Positions 1-7,514 of a stretch of 11,799 nt of DNA are shown one piece after another. This stretch comes from Candidatus Latescibacterota bacterium. GTDB lineage: Bacteria > Krumholzibacteriota > Krumholzibacteriia > Krumholzibacteriales > WJIX01. The first letter of the stretch is position 1. Each line of letters starts with the position of its first letter. The stretch covers positions 1 to 11,799 of the forward strand of contig DAOWMJ010000038.1 of assembly GCA_030643145.1 (NCBI GenBank). The letters are read 5' to 3'. The position numbers and the translations under genes were made by a program. A model generated the notes under the pieces. The model did no database searches. It had not been told where the DNA came from and saw only the letters and a list, made by a program, of their open reading frames with translations.

Positions 1-891
1 CATTCCGATCTCTGGCCGAATCTAATCGTAGAAACTTCAAAACTTCATATTCCGCAAATCCTTATTTCCGGGACTCTCTCTTCATCCTCAAAAAGGCTTT
101 CAACCTTCGCAAAGAGTTTCTACGGGCACCTTTACTCCCTTCTTGATTCTATAGCCGCAATCTCCGACGAGGACGCGGAGAGATTCATGCAATACGGACA
201 AAACAGAAATATATTCACAGCCGGAGATACAAGATTCGATCAGGTCTTGCATCGAACAAATAGTTCAACCGCAAAACTGCCCGATATACTTACCTCTACC
301 GCCGGCGACTTTATTATTGCCGGCAGCACCTGGCCTGAAGATGAAAAACTGGTTATTCGCGGATTCAGTCAACTATTCAAAGATCGCCCGAAGCTAAAAT
401 TAATATTGGTTCCTCATGAACCGACACTTAAACGCCTTGGCGAAATCAAGACAAGTCTTGAAGGGGAAAAACTTGGCTTTCACCTTTTATCATCGCTACA
501 ACAAGCCACTTCTATTACGAAACCTGTAATTGTCGCTGACGGAGTAGGATATCTTGCCGACCTTTATCGCTTCGGCTTTATTGCCTATATAGGAGGAAGT
601 TTTACTACAGGCGTGCATAATGTAATGGAACCATCGGTCTTTTCTCTTCCAACTCTTTTCGGGCCCAGGATCGACAATTCACATGAAGCCTTAGAGCTCA
701 TTTCTCTTGGAGCCGGGAAAATAGTCAGAACACCCGATGAGTTCTCTGATACCATCGGGGAATTTCTCGAAGACCGGAAACTTCTGAACGAAACCGGAAA
801 GAGCGCAGCAGAATTCATAAGAAGTAATCGTGGGGCGTCTGAAAAATGTTTTAAATTAATTACTAAAAAGCTTGATCTAAAAGCCTTTTGA
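1..891 (+). CDS. waaA: 3-deoxy-D-manno-octulosonic acid (Kdo) transferase, 5' truncated by the window edge
   Basis: WaaA/KdtA transfers Kdo from CMP-Kdo to lipid A precursor at the inner face of the cytoplasmic membrane, an early step of lipopolysaccharide core synthesis. The frame is open from base 1, so the first ATG at 187 is internal and not the start. The 296 visible residues carry the family signatures in order: WPNLI at residues 5-9, the TAGDTRFD segment (73-80; family form GN.KFD), AGSTWPEDE (107-115; family AGSTH.GEE), VPHEP (137-141), the glycine-rich YIGGSF...HNVMEP sugar-nucleotide site (196-211) and FGPRIDNSHEA (220-230). Compared with about 425 residues in E. coli, roughly 130 N-terminal residues, including the membrane anchor and first catalytic region, lie outside the window. 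It stops at TGA 889-891 and converges on the protease gene; I see no clear terminator in the 117-base gap. The family call is secure; whether it adds one or more Kdo residues cannot be told. Confidence 0.93.
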   Translation, partial: HSDLWPNLIVETSKLHIPQILISGTLSSSSKRLSTFAKSFYGHLYSLLDSIAAISDEDAERFMQYGQNRNIFTAGDTRFDQVLHRTNSSTAKLPDILTSTAGDFIIAGSTWPEDEKLVIRGFSQLFKDRPKLKLILVPHEPTLKRLGEIKTSLEGEKLGFHLLSSLQQATSITKPVIVADGVGYLADLYRFGFIAYIGGSFTTGVHNVMEPSVFSLPTLFGPRIDNSHEALELISLGAGKIVRTPDEFSDTIGEFLEDRKLLNETGKSAAEFIRSNRGASEKCFKLITKKLDLKAF

Positions 892-1008
892 TTGTCAAGA
901 ACCGGGCTTATGAGAAAAATTTCAGCACACATCACCCACCCATTGACGATTTGAACCGATATACTTAAGTTCGCAACTCCATCATCAACAGGCGATAGAC
1001 AGGAATTA

Positions 1009-3534
1009 TTACCGCATAAGTATCATTTTGGCCGTTTTCTCAAAATCTCCCGAGGTCATCCGGCATAGATATACACCTGATCCAACATTTCGCCCATTGA
1101 CATCGGTTCCATTCCAGATAATTTCCGTTCTTCCAGACTCAACCTCTTTATCAAGCAATACACGGACAAGCCGGCCGGTAACATCATATACTGAAATATT
1201 TACATTAGCCGTGCGTGGAATATAAAATCCAATTGTAGTAACAGGATTAAAAGGATTCGGTATATTTTGAGAGAGCGCGAACCGTCCCGGATCGGGGTTA
1301 TCGGGGCCTTCCGTTATTAGATCAGTAGAAAAATCACCGTCTGAGTCATCGTACTGCGCGAGACCAACAGCATCTCTCGCGATAACTCTAATTCGTGACG
1401 AAACACTCACGCTGTCCGGAACTAACCATACAAACAAGCTGTCGTTTGATTCCCCTGTAGCAATTGTATCGGGGAAGCTTACTCCGCTGTCTCTTGACAA
1501 AAGTATATCTATTGAAGTAACCGCGGTATTATCAGAGGCGCTCCATTCTATTTCACATTCCTGCCCGCATTGAAAGGTTTCACCGCCATTTGGAGCAATG
1601 ACCTCTATCAGCGGCTGCTTAATATCCGGCCATGAATCCACCAACCATTCCAGGCTTCGTCTCATTACGGTATCACGCATCGCGGAAACATTAATAGCTT
1701 CAATTCCAAAAGCACAGTAAATCAAATCGTACGGCCCATCATACTTTATAGCTCCCTCAACTCCCGGGTTATACTCAAAAACTGCATCCGCGCCACCCAG
1801 GGGATTAATCTCGCTGGGCCAATCCTGATTGTTACTTCCATCCCCCCCTCCAATATTAAATATAAGTCCGCCGCCTACAGGATCTCCAGCTATTCCACTC
1901 AGGTATCTATATCCTGAATCATCACTGATATAATCAGCATGCAGATAATCATTATAAAAGGCAATCTCGCCGGAATTTCCTTCATAATTCAAATACCATC
2001 CTATATCCTGACCGGTTATCAGCAAATTCCCGCCAGATCCAAAAAATGATGTAATAGCTGTCCTGTTTGAAGATTCAATATCACCCGCAATCCCTGTCAT
2101 CCAGATTACAGCTGAATAGTCCGCCATTGCTGACCCGGTAATATATCCGCTTTTACTCTCTTCCCAAACCTCATAGAGATAACCGTTGTTATCAAGAGTC
2201 TCCTCGATATAACTATTTAGACTTGCTCCATCGTCATCATCTACAAGAAGAAGAGGACAATCTCCAACTGTTACTTCAAATGAGTCAGATTCACTGAACC
2301 CCCCATCCGCGGTAACATTAAGAACAAATGTGATAATTGTTCCTGGTTGAACAAATTCATTGACGGTTATTTCATAAGCGGGCGTTCCAGTCGAATAATC
2401 CCCGGGATCCATTGTCCCATAACTTGAATTAGGCTGTATTATATCAACGATATAGCTGGAAGTAGAAATACTAGCCTGAACATTCGCGCGCTGGGCCGCA
2501 AGAATATCGCTGAATAGTGTAACAGACATTTCTACACTCTCGCCGGGATCTGCTCTGCCATCTCCATCACCCGCTGGATCATTAATTGAATACTGGTTAA
2601 AGAACATCTCAGTTCCTGTGCTGTAAATAACACGCTGTGTTGCCGTTCCAACATTACATGAACCATACTTTATCCAGAAAAATCCTAAATCCCCCCAACT
2701 GGCCCCCCAGCTGTTCTTAATCAGCCATGCCCCTTCATTACCGCACATACTATCATCCCAGCCGATAATAACGACACCATGATTTATAGGATCATCTCCC
2801 TCGTGCTCATAGCATCCTCCCCCGTATGATTTAAAATCTTCATATACAGTAAAGGTTGTAGCGACGGGAGAGATAAGAACCTGTTCTTTTATTGCCCCAA
2901 CACTATTTTGAACATCTATCCAGCCTCCCGTAGTAGCAACTTTCGCACATGACCCATCGGTGCATGGAACCGTGTCATCAGCTTCATAAGGCATGCACGT
3001 TTCAAGTACAGAACCATTGTTACTAATATAATCCCATGCCCATGAATACCACCCGCCTCCACACCCCGACCCTGGTGTAACGCATGAAAGTATCTGCTGT
3101 TCTGAAAGATCGTACTCCACAGATTCATTAATCGCGAGGACAGCCTCCAGAGCTCCAATTGCCGCAAAATCCCAACAACTTCCACACGCACCCTGATTTT
3201 TCACGGGCGTTACAATACCGAAATCACGCCAGTCAAAATTGGTAGGAAAGAGTGACGACTGAGGGGTAACAAATTTCTTTTTAGGCCGCCGGTCAATCTG
3301 TTTTTGCAATTCTTCCGGAATCCTGGCGCCAAGAAGTTTCTGAAACTCCTCATCAGAAAGATCGGTCACCCATGTTCTTTTTGCCGTCCAGTTATATCCC
3401 TTATCACTAATGGCGCGCTGAAGAGATTCGATCTCCGGGTCATCTCCCGCTGAAGCAGCACCAGTCACACTGACAAGCAAAATTCCAGTCAATATTACAG
3501 ATATTGTATATTTTCCCCATCTTCGCAATTTCAT
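1009..3534 (-). CDS. Secreted papain-family (C1A) cysteine protease with extracellular modules and a type IX-like C-terminal sorting domain
   Basis: Predicted 841-residue exported peptidase. The start is set at 3534 because GGAGAGAGA lies directly before it; the in-frame ATG at 3549 lacks such a site. Order of parts (numbered from 3534): a basic, hydrophobic signal peptide ending near ASA (residue 29); a short propeptide (about 43-75) resembling the cathepsin B type, with NWTA...LLGA; and the protease domain (about 100-305), with oxyanion Gln114, Cys120 in GSCW, His252 in NHG and Asn274 in KNSWG. All the catalytic residues are present, and several cysteines could form disulfides. After it come a beta-sandwich region with the DGDGRADPGE motif (about 318-425), a LLVDDDDG-type region resembling glutamine-amidotransferase-like folds (about 427-633), an Ig-like segment starting PNGGETF (about 647-738), and a FlgD-like domain with NIPNPFNP and VYDVTGR (about 750-841). 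That last domain is the kind used as a type IX secretion signal, so a cell-surface or extracellular location is inferred. Its substrate is unknown. Confidence 0.9.
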   Translation of the reverse strand: MKLRRWGKYTISVILTGILLVSVTGAASAGDDPEIESLQRAISDKGYNWTAKRTWVTDLSDEEFQKLLGARIPEELQKQIDRRPKKKFVTPQSSLFPTNFDWRDFGIVTPVKNQGACGSCWDFAAIGALEAVLAINESVEYDLSEQQILSCVTPGSGCGGGWYSWAWDYISNNGSVLETCMPYEADDTVPCTDGSCAKVATTGGWIDVQNSVGAIKEQVLISPVATTFTVYEDFKSYGGGCYEHEGDDPINHGVVIIGWDDSMCGNEGAWLIKNSWGASWGDLGFFWIKYGSCNVGTATQRVIYSTGTEMFFNQYSINDPAGDGDGRADPGESVEMSVTLFSDILAAQRANVQASISTSSYIVDIIQPNSSYGTMDPGDYSTGTPAYEITVNEFVQPGTIITFVLNVTADGGFSESDSFEVTVGDCPLLLVDDDDGASLNSYIEETLDNNGYLYEVWEESKSGYITGSAMADYSAVIWMTGIAGDIESSNRTAITSFFGSGGNLLITGQDIGWYLNYEGNSGEIAFYNDYLHADYISDDSGYRYLSGIAGDPVGGGLIFNIGGGDGSNNQDWPSEINPLGGADAVFEYNPGVEGAIKYDGPYDLIYCAFGIEAINVSAMRDTVMRRSLEWLVDSWPDIKQPLIEVIAPNGGETFQCGQECEIEWSASDNTAVTSIDILLSRDSGVSFPDTIATGESNDSLFVWLVPDSVSVSSRIRVIARDAVGLAQYDDSDGDFSTDLITEGPDNPDPGRFALSQNIPNPFNPVTTIGFYIPRTANVNISVYDVTGRLVRVLLDKEVESGRTEIIWNGTDVNGRNVGSGVYLCRMTSGDFEKTAKMILMR

Positions 3535-3543
3535 TCTCTCTCC
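3535..3543 (-). promoter_or_regulatory. Ribosome-binding site fixing the protease start
   Basis: On the - strand GGAGAGAGA runs straight into the ATG at 3534, with GGAG five bases before it. The in-frame ATG at 3549 has only an AT-rich GTTAGATTAAA upstream. This supports the later start and places the basic signal-peptide n-region at the true N terminus. Confidence 0.65.
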
Positions 3544-3577
3544 AGTCATTTTAATCTAACTGCCATGCCTTTCTGCA

Positions 3578-3606
3578 ATTATAGCATGTTTGACAACTAT
3601 TTTCCA
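3578..3606 (-). promoter_or_regulatory. Candidate sigma-70 promoter of the protease gene
   Basis: On the - strand a perfect -10 TATAAT (3583 to 3578) follows a -35-like TGGAAA (3606 to 3601; four of six match TTGACA) after exactly 17 bases. Transcription would begin near 3571, giving a leader of about 37 bases that includes the GGAG site. Some FCB bacteria use a different promoter consensus, which lowers certainty. Confidence 0.45.
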
Positions 3607-3937
3607 GTTCTTAGATTAGAACCCGGTGCTTCAAAAACTACTTCTGCTTTCTAGGGCGGCATACTTACTCTATAACGACTATATTAAACGATATCACAAT
3701 TTGTAAGCAATATAACTGAAATGCTAAAGAACAAAAAATAAGGTATCTTTAATTCATCTACCAGCACCCTTCCAACAACATCGATAGCAACTTCTACTCC
3801 TGTCTCTTTCTTTGTTTCCAAAATGACTATAAATAGTAATGATGGTGATAACATAAATAACAGTTAATCTTGAATTAATATTCAATTCCGGAGTATTAAC
3901 AGCTTGGCGGTTTTTGCTTTAATTCTCTCTTCCCCGA
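3607..3937. other. AT-rich intergenic region, no convincing gene
   Basis: This stretch lies between the protease promoter and the stop codon of the beta-barrel gene. The only open frame of note is on the - strand at 3684-3854 (56 codons, ATG start, ending with a hydrophobic segment). It has no ribosome-binding site, has an in-frame TAA three codons upstream of the ATG, and matches no family I recognise, so I do not call it a gene. A nested inverted repeat (3863-3900) is listed separately. No RNA gene is visible. Confidence 0.5.
3863..3900. repeat. Nested inverted repeat downstream of the beta-barrel gene
   Basis: Outer arms GTTAAT (3863-3868) and ATTAAC (3895-3900) enclose inner arms TTGAAT (3870-3875) and ATTCAA (3880-3885) around a TAAT loop. 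The structure starts 38 bases past the beta-barrel stop on the - strand, where a transcription end would be expected. The stems are AT-only apart from a few pairs and no clean U-run follows, so a terminator role is possible but weak. Protein binding is an alternative. Confidence 0.3.
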
Positions 3938-4597
3938 TTAAAAACTCATTCCTCCAATTATGGAGAAAGTTTTATTTTTAACATCCCCATCAGTATTGAA
4001 GACAGGCGTATGTCCAACACTCGCAATATTCCCTTCCATATTTAAGACCTGTGTCATTCCGAGACAATACCTTGCTTCCAATGTAAACGTGGTAACAGCT
4101 ATTTCGAAATCAAAACCACCACCGACAACCCACCCCATTTCAGTTGATTTAAACAGATCATCAGACAAATTCGCGCTCATTGATTTTCCGCCAATGTTCA
4201 TTTTCGCTTTCGCGTTCAAAAAATAGCCCATGTAAGGACCAGTAAATATAGTTGGTTTAAATGCTTCTCCAGTTTCAATAATAAATTTCGCCAGAACCGA
4301 GATAGTAATGTAATTCAAGGACAATGACTCATCAGCAGAATGTCCTACATATACATATTTCCATCCTTTTGTTGAATAGAAAATCTCCGGTTGAATCTTA
4401 AAGATATTACAAACGGGCAAAACATAATAGGCGCCTAACTTAATACCTGTTTTCCAACTGTAATCATCCGCGTTCACCAGGCCATTACCACTCCATTTAG
4501 CATAATTTAATCCGCCCTTAAAACCGATACCGGCATACGCGTCGGACGAAAATATTATCACAAGAAATATACAACCAGTTATTACAAATTTTTTCAT
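3938..4597 (-). CDS. Small outer-membrane beta-barrel protein (porin-like, PF13568-type)
   Basis: The 219-residue product has a textbook signal peptide: MKK, a hydrophobic core to about residue 16, and a cut site after AYA (residue 22). The mature part opens with GIGFKGGLNYAKW, the first-strand pattern of the 'outer membrane beta-barrel protein' family common in FCB bacteria. It continues with alternating polar and aromatic beta strands (for example KIQPEIFYS, FTGPYMGYFLNA, FTLEARYCLG) and ends in SIIGGMSF, with the terminal Phe that barrel-assembly machinery recognises. The length fits an 8-strand barrel. The start is supported by GGAGG six bases before the ATG (complement at 4602-4608). The gene stands alone, with its own candidate promoter upstream. 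Members of this broad family include PorT-like proteins and general barrels, so a specific function cannot be assigned; passive or structural roles are the default inference. Confidence 0.82.
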   Translation of the reverse strand: MKKFVITGCIFLVIIFSSDAYAGIGFKGGLNYAKWSGNGLVNADDYSWKTGIKLGAYYVLPVCNIFKIQPEIFYSTKGWKYVYVGHSADESLSLNYITISVLAKFIIETGEAFKPTIFTGPYMGYFLNAKAKMNIGGKSMSANLSDDLFKSTEMGWVVGGGFDFEIAVTTFTLEARYCLGMTQVLNMEGNIASVGHTPVFNTDGDVKNKTFSIIGGMSF

Positions 4598-4618
4598 AAT
4601 TCACCTCCGGTTATATAG

Positions 4619-4648
4619 ATTTTAAATAGCTGCCAGACACATTTCCAA
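4619..4648 (-). promoter_or_regulatory. Candidate promoter of the beta-barrel gene
   Basis: On the - strand TTGGAA (4648 to 4643) and TAAAAT (4624 to 4619) are separated by 18 bases and match the sigma-70 hexamers at four and five of six positions. The start point would fall near 4612, leaving a very short leader of about 15 bases that still contains the ribosome-binding site. Confidence 0.3.
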
Positions 4649-5195
4649 CTCTGAATTGTCAGCCCACCTTGTAGCAAATTATCACATGCCGATATAAGAA
4701 AGGTCAAGGAAACATATTCTTTTTTGACTTTTCTCAGTTTTTTCTATTTTTTCCTTTTACTTAAAAGACACTGAGATAGAGCCGTCTGAGCGATCCTCGA
4801 GCCTCCAAAATAGCAAGGGACAGAGTTAACCCGGTATGTGTCTTTGAAAATAAACCTGCTCCCGATGTTTGGACAGAATCGGGCGGCCAAAACACATGGA
4901 CCACTCCCTGTGTTGAGATAGATCTCTTTATTCAAAGCCCTGAGAAAAGTCTCAACGTTGAGACAGATTCCCGTAACTATAATAATAACAATACAAACAA
5001 AACTAGCATTTGTCTCGATACCGGGACTGATCCTTCCAAAGAAGCAAAAAGTGGGAAGAATAAAGAAAAAATGACATTTAAAATAGAGGGATACCTTACT
5101 AACTTCTTATTTTAAACAGGTAAATGTCTTTCTTAAATTGTGGAATCCCCGGATCAAATTTCAGCAAAAAATTTATACCCGGTAAAAACCATTTC
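4649..5195. other. 547-base intergenic region with a GC-rich, repeat-bearing island
   Basis: No gene is convincing here. By hand count, 4781-4913 is 52% G+C (69 of 133), against 22% in 4711-4770 and about 32% in 4981-5110. The island and its right edge hold paired arms: CTTTGAA (4842-4848) with TTCAAAG (4931-4937), enclosing CCCGAT/ATCGGG (4861-4866, 4878-4883), AACACA/TGTGTT (4891-4896, 4909-4914) and GAGA/TCTC (4915-4918, 4923-4926). That arrangement could fold as a multi-branched RNA. A + strand frame is free of stops from 4780 to the TAA at 5113-5115 (111 codons, Asn-rich near the middle), but its only ATG is at 5071 and no GTG or TTG start precedes it. A small RNA, a decayed gene or chance remain open; homology and expression are unknown. 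Confidence 0.35.
4949..4964. repeat. Perfect 16-bp palindrome
   Basis: GTCTCAACGTTGAGAC equals its own reverse complement. TGAGA at 4941-4945 can also pair with the left arm (TCTCA, 4950-4954), so two alternative hairpins compete. On the - strand the palindrome is followed by TTTTCTC, loosely terminator-like, about 230 bases past the tsaC stop. It could be an operator, a weak terminator of the purine operon, or part of the structured island to its left. Confidence 0.5.
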
Positions 5196-5798
5196 TTATT
5201 TTTCAGGCCAATTATAAGCTCCACGTCTTACTACTTCCGGCAGAGAACCCCTGAAATCGATCAAGGTTGAAGGTCTATCAGGAGTTCTTCCCTTCCTTGA
5301 AATGTAAGCGCCCAATCCCGGAAAGAGTAAAACTATTTCGGATATCCTTGTAAGAGGACGGTCACCACTCCTGTTAACACTTGTGGATATAAGAGGGCCT
5401 CCTATTTTATCTATGATATCTCGCAGTTTCCTCTTCGCTGGAATTCTGATAGCTACCGAACTCCGGTCTATTAAAGCGGAGTCAACTGACTTCGCGGCCG
5501 GTAATATGGCAGTGAGTGGCGCCGGCCATATTGAAGTTAGAATTTTACGAGAATCCTCTTTCCACGATGAAACCCATCGATCAGCCATATTGATCTCTGA
5601 GAAAAGAAGAACAAACCCGCTCTTCTTTCTATTTCCTTTTAGGGTTCGAACCCTTTTCACAGCCGACTGATCTGTAGCCAGACAATGAAATCCGTAAATT
5701 GTATCTGTCGGAATTACGGCAATATCCCCTCCGGCAAGAAGATCACAGAGGGGTTTAATCCCGACCGTTTCAATATAACCCCTTAGAGGTTTTTCCAT
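5196..5798 (-). CDS. tsaC: L-threonylcarbamoyladenylate synthase (TsaC/YrdC family)
   Basis: This enzyme uses ATP, threonine and bicarbonate to make threonylcarbamoyl-AMP, the donor for t6A at position 37 of ANN-decoding tRNAs. The 200-residue length fits the YrdC domain alone, without the C-terminal Sua5 domain. Family motifs appear in order: PTDTIYG (30-36), the K..R motif in KGNRKKSGFVLL (54-65), WPAPLTAIL (91-99), VAIRIP (115-120), GGPLISTSVNRSGDRPLT (133-150) and PSTLIDF (176-182). The start codon lies inside purE, whose stop overlaps it by 16 bases; the upstream GGGAAG is a modest ribosome-binding site, so translational coupling is likely. It is the last gene of purD-purE-tsaC. The other TsaBDE partners are not in the window. 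A YciO-type relative of different role is a less likely alternative. Confidence 0.9.
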   Translation of the reverse strand: MEKPLRGYIETVGIKPLCDLLAGGDIAVIPTDTIYGFHCLATDQSAVKRVRTLKGNRKKSGFVLLFSEINMADRWVSSWKEDSRKILTSIWPAPLTAILPAAKSVDSALIDRSSVAIRIPAKRKLRDIIDKIGGPLISTSVNRSGDRPLTRISEIVLLFPGLGAYISRKGRTPDRPSTLIDFRGSLPEVVRRGAYNWPEK

Positions 5799-6250
5799 TC
5801 TTCCCGCATCTTTCTTATTCTGTCCCTTAAGCTATCATCCCCTATAGCAATTATCTGAGCTGCCAGAATAGCGGCATTTTTTGATCCGGCCTTACCTATG
5901 GCCACTGTGGCAACTGGAATGCCCGGCGGCATCTGTACCATAGAAAGAAGAGCATCCATTCCATCAGGTAACCCACTCGGGATGGGAACCCCAATGACGG
6001 GCCGCTCGGTAGCAGACGCCACGAAGCCGGGGAGAGCAGCCGCCATACCTGCTCCGGCAATGAAGACCTTCGCTCCACGTTCAACAGCATTTGCAATATA
6101 CGCGCTGGTTTTCTCTGGATTTCTATGGGCGGATGAAACAACCAACTCAGCATCAAGCCCGAGTTTGTCAAGCTGAGCAAGACAAAATTCCATCACTTTT
6201 CTATCAGATTCACTTCCCATTATAACTGCAACTTGAATGTTCTTAGCCAT
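5783..6250 (-). CDS. purE: N5-carboxyaminoimidazole ribonucleotide mutase
   Basis: PurE converts N5-carboxy-AIR to 4-carboxy-AIR in de novo purine synthesis; class I enzymes work with PurK, which is not in this window. The 155-residue protein has the phosphate-binding MGSESD loop (11-16), the catalytic His42 in SSAHR, IAGAGMAAALPG (64-75) and the SGLPDGMDALLSMVQMPPG stretch (92-110), all typical. The ATG lies inside the last codons of purD, an 8-base overlap, and an AAGGAGTT site six bases upstream, itself within purD, serves as a strong ribosome-binding site. The C terminus, rich in charged residues, overlaps the start of tsaC. The retained mutase motifs suggest the N5-CAIR mutase form rather than the AIR carboxylase (class II) form, but this subclass assignment is inferred. 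Confidence 0.95.
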   Translation of the reverse strand: MAKNIQVAVIMGSESDRKVMEFCLAQLDKLGLDAELVVSSAHRNPEKTSAYIANAVERGAKVFIAGAGMAAALPGFVASATERPVIGVPIPSGLPDGMDALLSMVQMPPGIPVATVAIGKAGSKNAAILAAQIIAIGDDSLRDRIRKMREEWKNL

Positions 6251-7514
6251 TTATAACTCCTTTCATTGCGATATCCCTTCGTGAAAAAGCGTCAGTAAAA
6301 CTTATCTGATCCACTCCCTCATAGACCTTCATTAAGGATTCTTCCAGGTTCGGAGCAACAGCCGTTACCCCTAATACCCTACCACCGGAAGTGATAATTT
6401 TGTCATTCTTCTTCCCGGTTCCCGCGTGGAAAACGAGACAGCCCGTTTCAATGGCTTTGTCAAGCCCCTTGATTCTATATCCCTTTTTGTATGACCCGGG
6501 ATACCCACCCGAAGCAAGTACAACACACACAGCCGCATCAGAGCTATTTTGAAAATCAACCGAACCCAAATTCCCTTTTGTTGCCTCAAACATAACCTCA
6601 AAAAGATCACTCTCAAAGAGGGGTAATACAACCTGTGTTTCGGGGTCACCAAACCTACAGTTATACTCCAGTACCTTCGGTCCATCCACACTGTTTATAA
6701 TACCAAAATAGAGTATCCCCGCTCCTTTGATGTTTTCTCTTTTTATTCCGTTAAATGTAGGTTCAATTATTTCTTTTTGAACCTTTCTTCGAAGCTCTTC
6801 GGTGTAAACCGGGAGAGGAGCGTATGCCCCCATTCCCCCTGTATTAGGACCGTTGTCTCCGTCATAAGCCCTTTTGTGATCCTGCGATGGTATAAACAGA
6901 CGGTAATCCTTTCCGTCAAAAACAGTCATAATGGAGATTTCCTGACCGGTGAGAAATTCCTCAATTATTATTCTCTTCCCCGCTTCACCAAACTCCTTTT
7001 TCATCATTATTCTGTTAACAGCAGCGCGCGCTTCATCATCATTATTACATATAATAACTCCTTTTCCAGCAGCCAGGCCATCAGCCTTAATCACATATGG
7101 AGGATCATTATTTTTCAGGAAGTCCATAGCTCTTGATGAATCATCAAAGACAGAACAGTTGCCTGTTGGTATTCCATATCTTTCCATAAACCCCTTAGCC
7201 CATACTTTGCTTCCTTCCAGCCGGGCTCCAGATTCCGAAAACCCGAATATCCTTTGACCCTCAGCTGTAAATTTATCGACAATACCATCAACAAGCGGAG
7301 CCTCGGGACCGACAACTGTCAGATCTATCTTTTTTTCTTTGGCAAAGCTCAGAAGATCATCGCTATCCTCAGCTTTAATGGAAACTAATTCAGCGTTTAT
7401 TTCCATTCCGGCGTTACCCGGAGCGACATATATCTTTTTTACTTCAGGGGATTTGGAAATTTTCCATACAAGTGTATGCTCCCGTCCCCCGGAACCTATT
7501 ACCAGCACCCTCAT
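6243..7514 (-). CDS. purD: Phosphoribosylamine-glycine ligase (GAR synthetase)
   Basis: PurD joins phosphoribosylamine and glycine with ATP to give GAR, the second committed step of purine synthesis. At 423 residues it is full length for the ATP-grasp enzyme. Visible motifs: the N-terminal VIGSGGREH (5-13), VVGPEAPLVDGI (67-78), the ATP-grasp lysine segment KADGLAAGKG (143-152), PSQDHKRAYDGDNGPNTGGM (209-228), and the metal-site segment EYNCRFGDPETQ (283-294). The start is backed by AAGGGAG five bases before the ATG. It heads the purD-purE-tsaC run. The 217 bases upstream separate it from carbamate kinase and contain a TTGACA hexamer (7722 to 7717) just past the arcC stop, but no good -10 follows at 16-18 bases, so the operon promoter is not settled. 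Confidence 0.97.
   Translation of the reverse strand: MRVLVIGSGGREHTLVWKISKSPEVKKIYVAPGNAGMEINAELVSIKAEDSDDLLSFAKEKKIDLTVVGPEAPLVDGIVDKFTAEGQRIFGFSESGARLEGSKVWAKGFMERYGIPTGNCSVFDDSSRAMDFLKNNDPPYVIKADGLAAGKGVIICNNDDEARAAVNRIMMKKEFGEAGKRIIIEEFLTGQEISIMTVFDGKDYRLFIPSQDHKRAYDGDNGPNTGGMGAYAPLPVYTEELRRKVQKEIIEPTFNGIKRENIKGAGILYFGIINSVDGPKVLEYNCRFGDPETQVVLPLFESDLFEVMFEATKGNLGSVDFQNSSDAAVCVVLASGGYPGSYKKGYRIKGLDKAIETGCLVFHAGTGKKNDKIITSGGRVLGVTAVAPNLEESLMKVYEGVDQISFTDAFSRRDIAMKGVING

Noticed and set aside
187..891. waaA as a complete 234-residue gene starting at ATG 187
   Set aside because: The frame is open to base 1, and the codons before 187 encode the conserved WPNLI region, so the ATG is internal and the gene is cut by the window edge.
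892..1008. Shared terminator between convergent waaA and the protease gene
   Set aside because: I found no GC-rich hairpin with a U-run on either strand; only a 4-bp GAAC/GTTC pairing is present.
2916..3191. Open frame inside the protease gene in another frame (and similar frames inside purD, purE, tsaC, arcC, the aminotransferase and the last gene)
   Set aside because: These overlap genes with complete family motifs and have no motifs or ribosome-binding sites of their own.
4772..4922. 9-base direct repeat TGAGATAGA (4772-4780 and 4914-4922) as a target-site duplication around a 133-base insertion
   Set aside because: A 9-base repeat within several hundred bases is expected by chance at about this rate, and the enclosed ends are not inverted repeats of each other.
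4744..4935. 63-codon frame on the - strand with a TTG start
   Set aside because: No ribosome-binding site, no recognisable family, and it overlaps an equally open frame on the other strand; probably chance in the GC-rich island.
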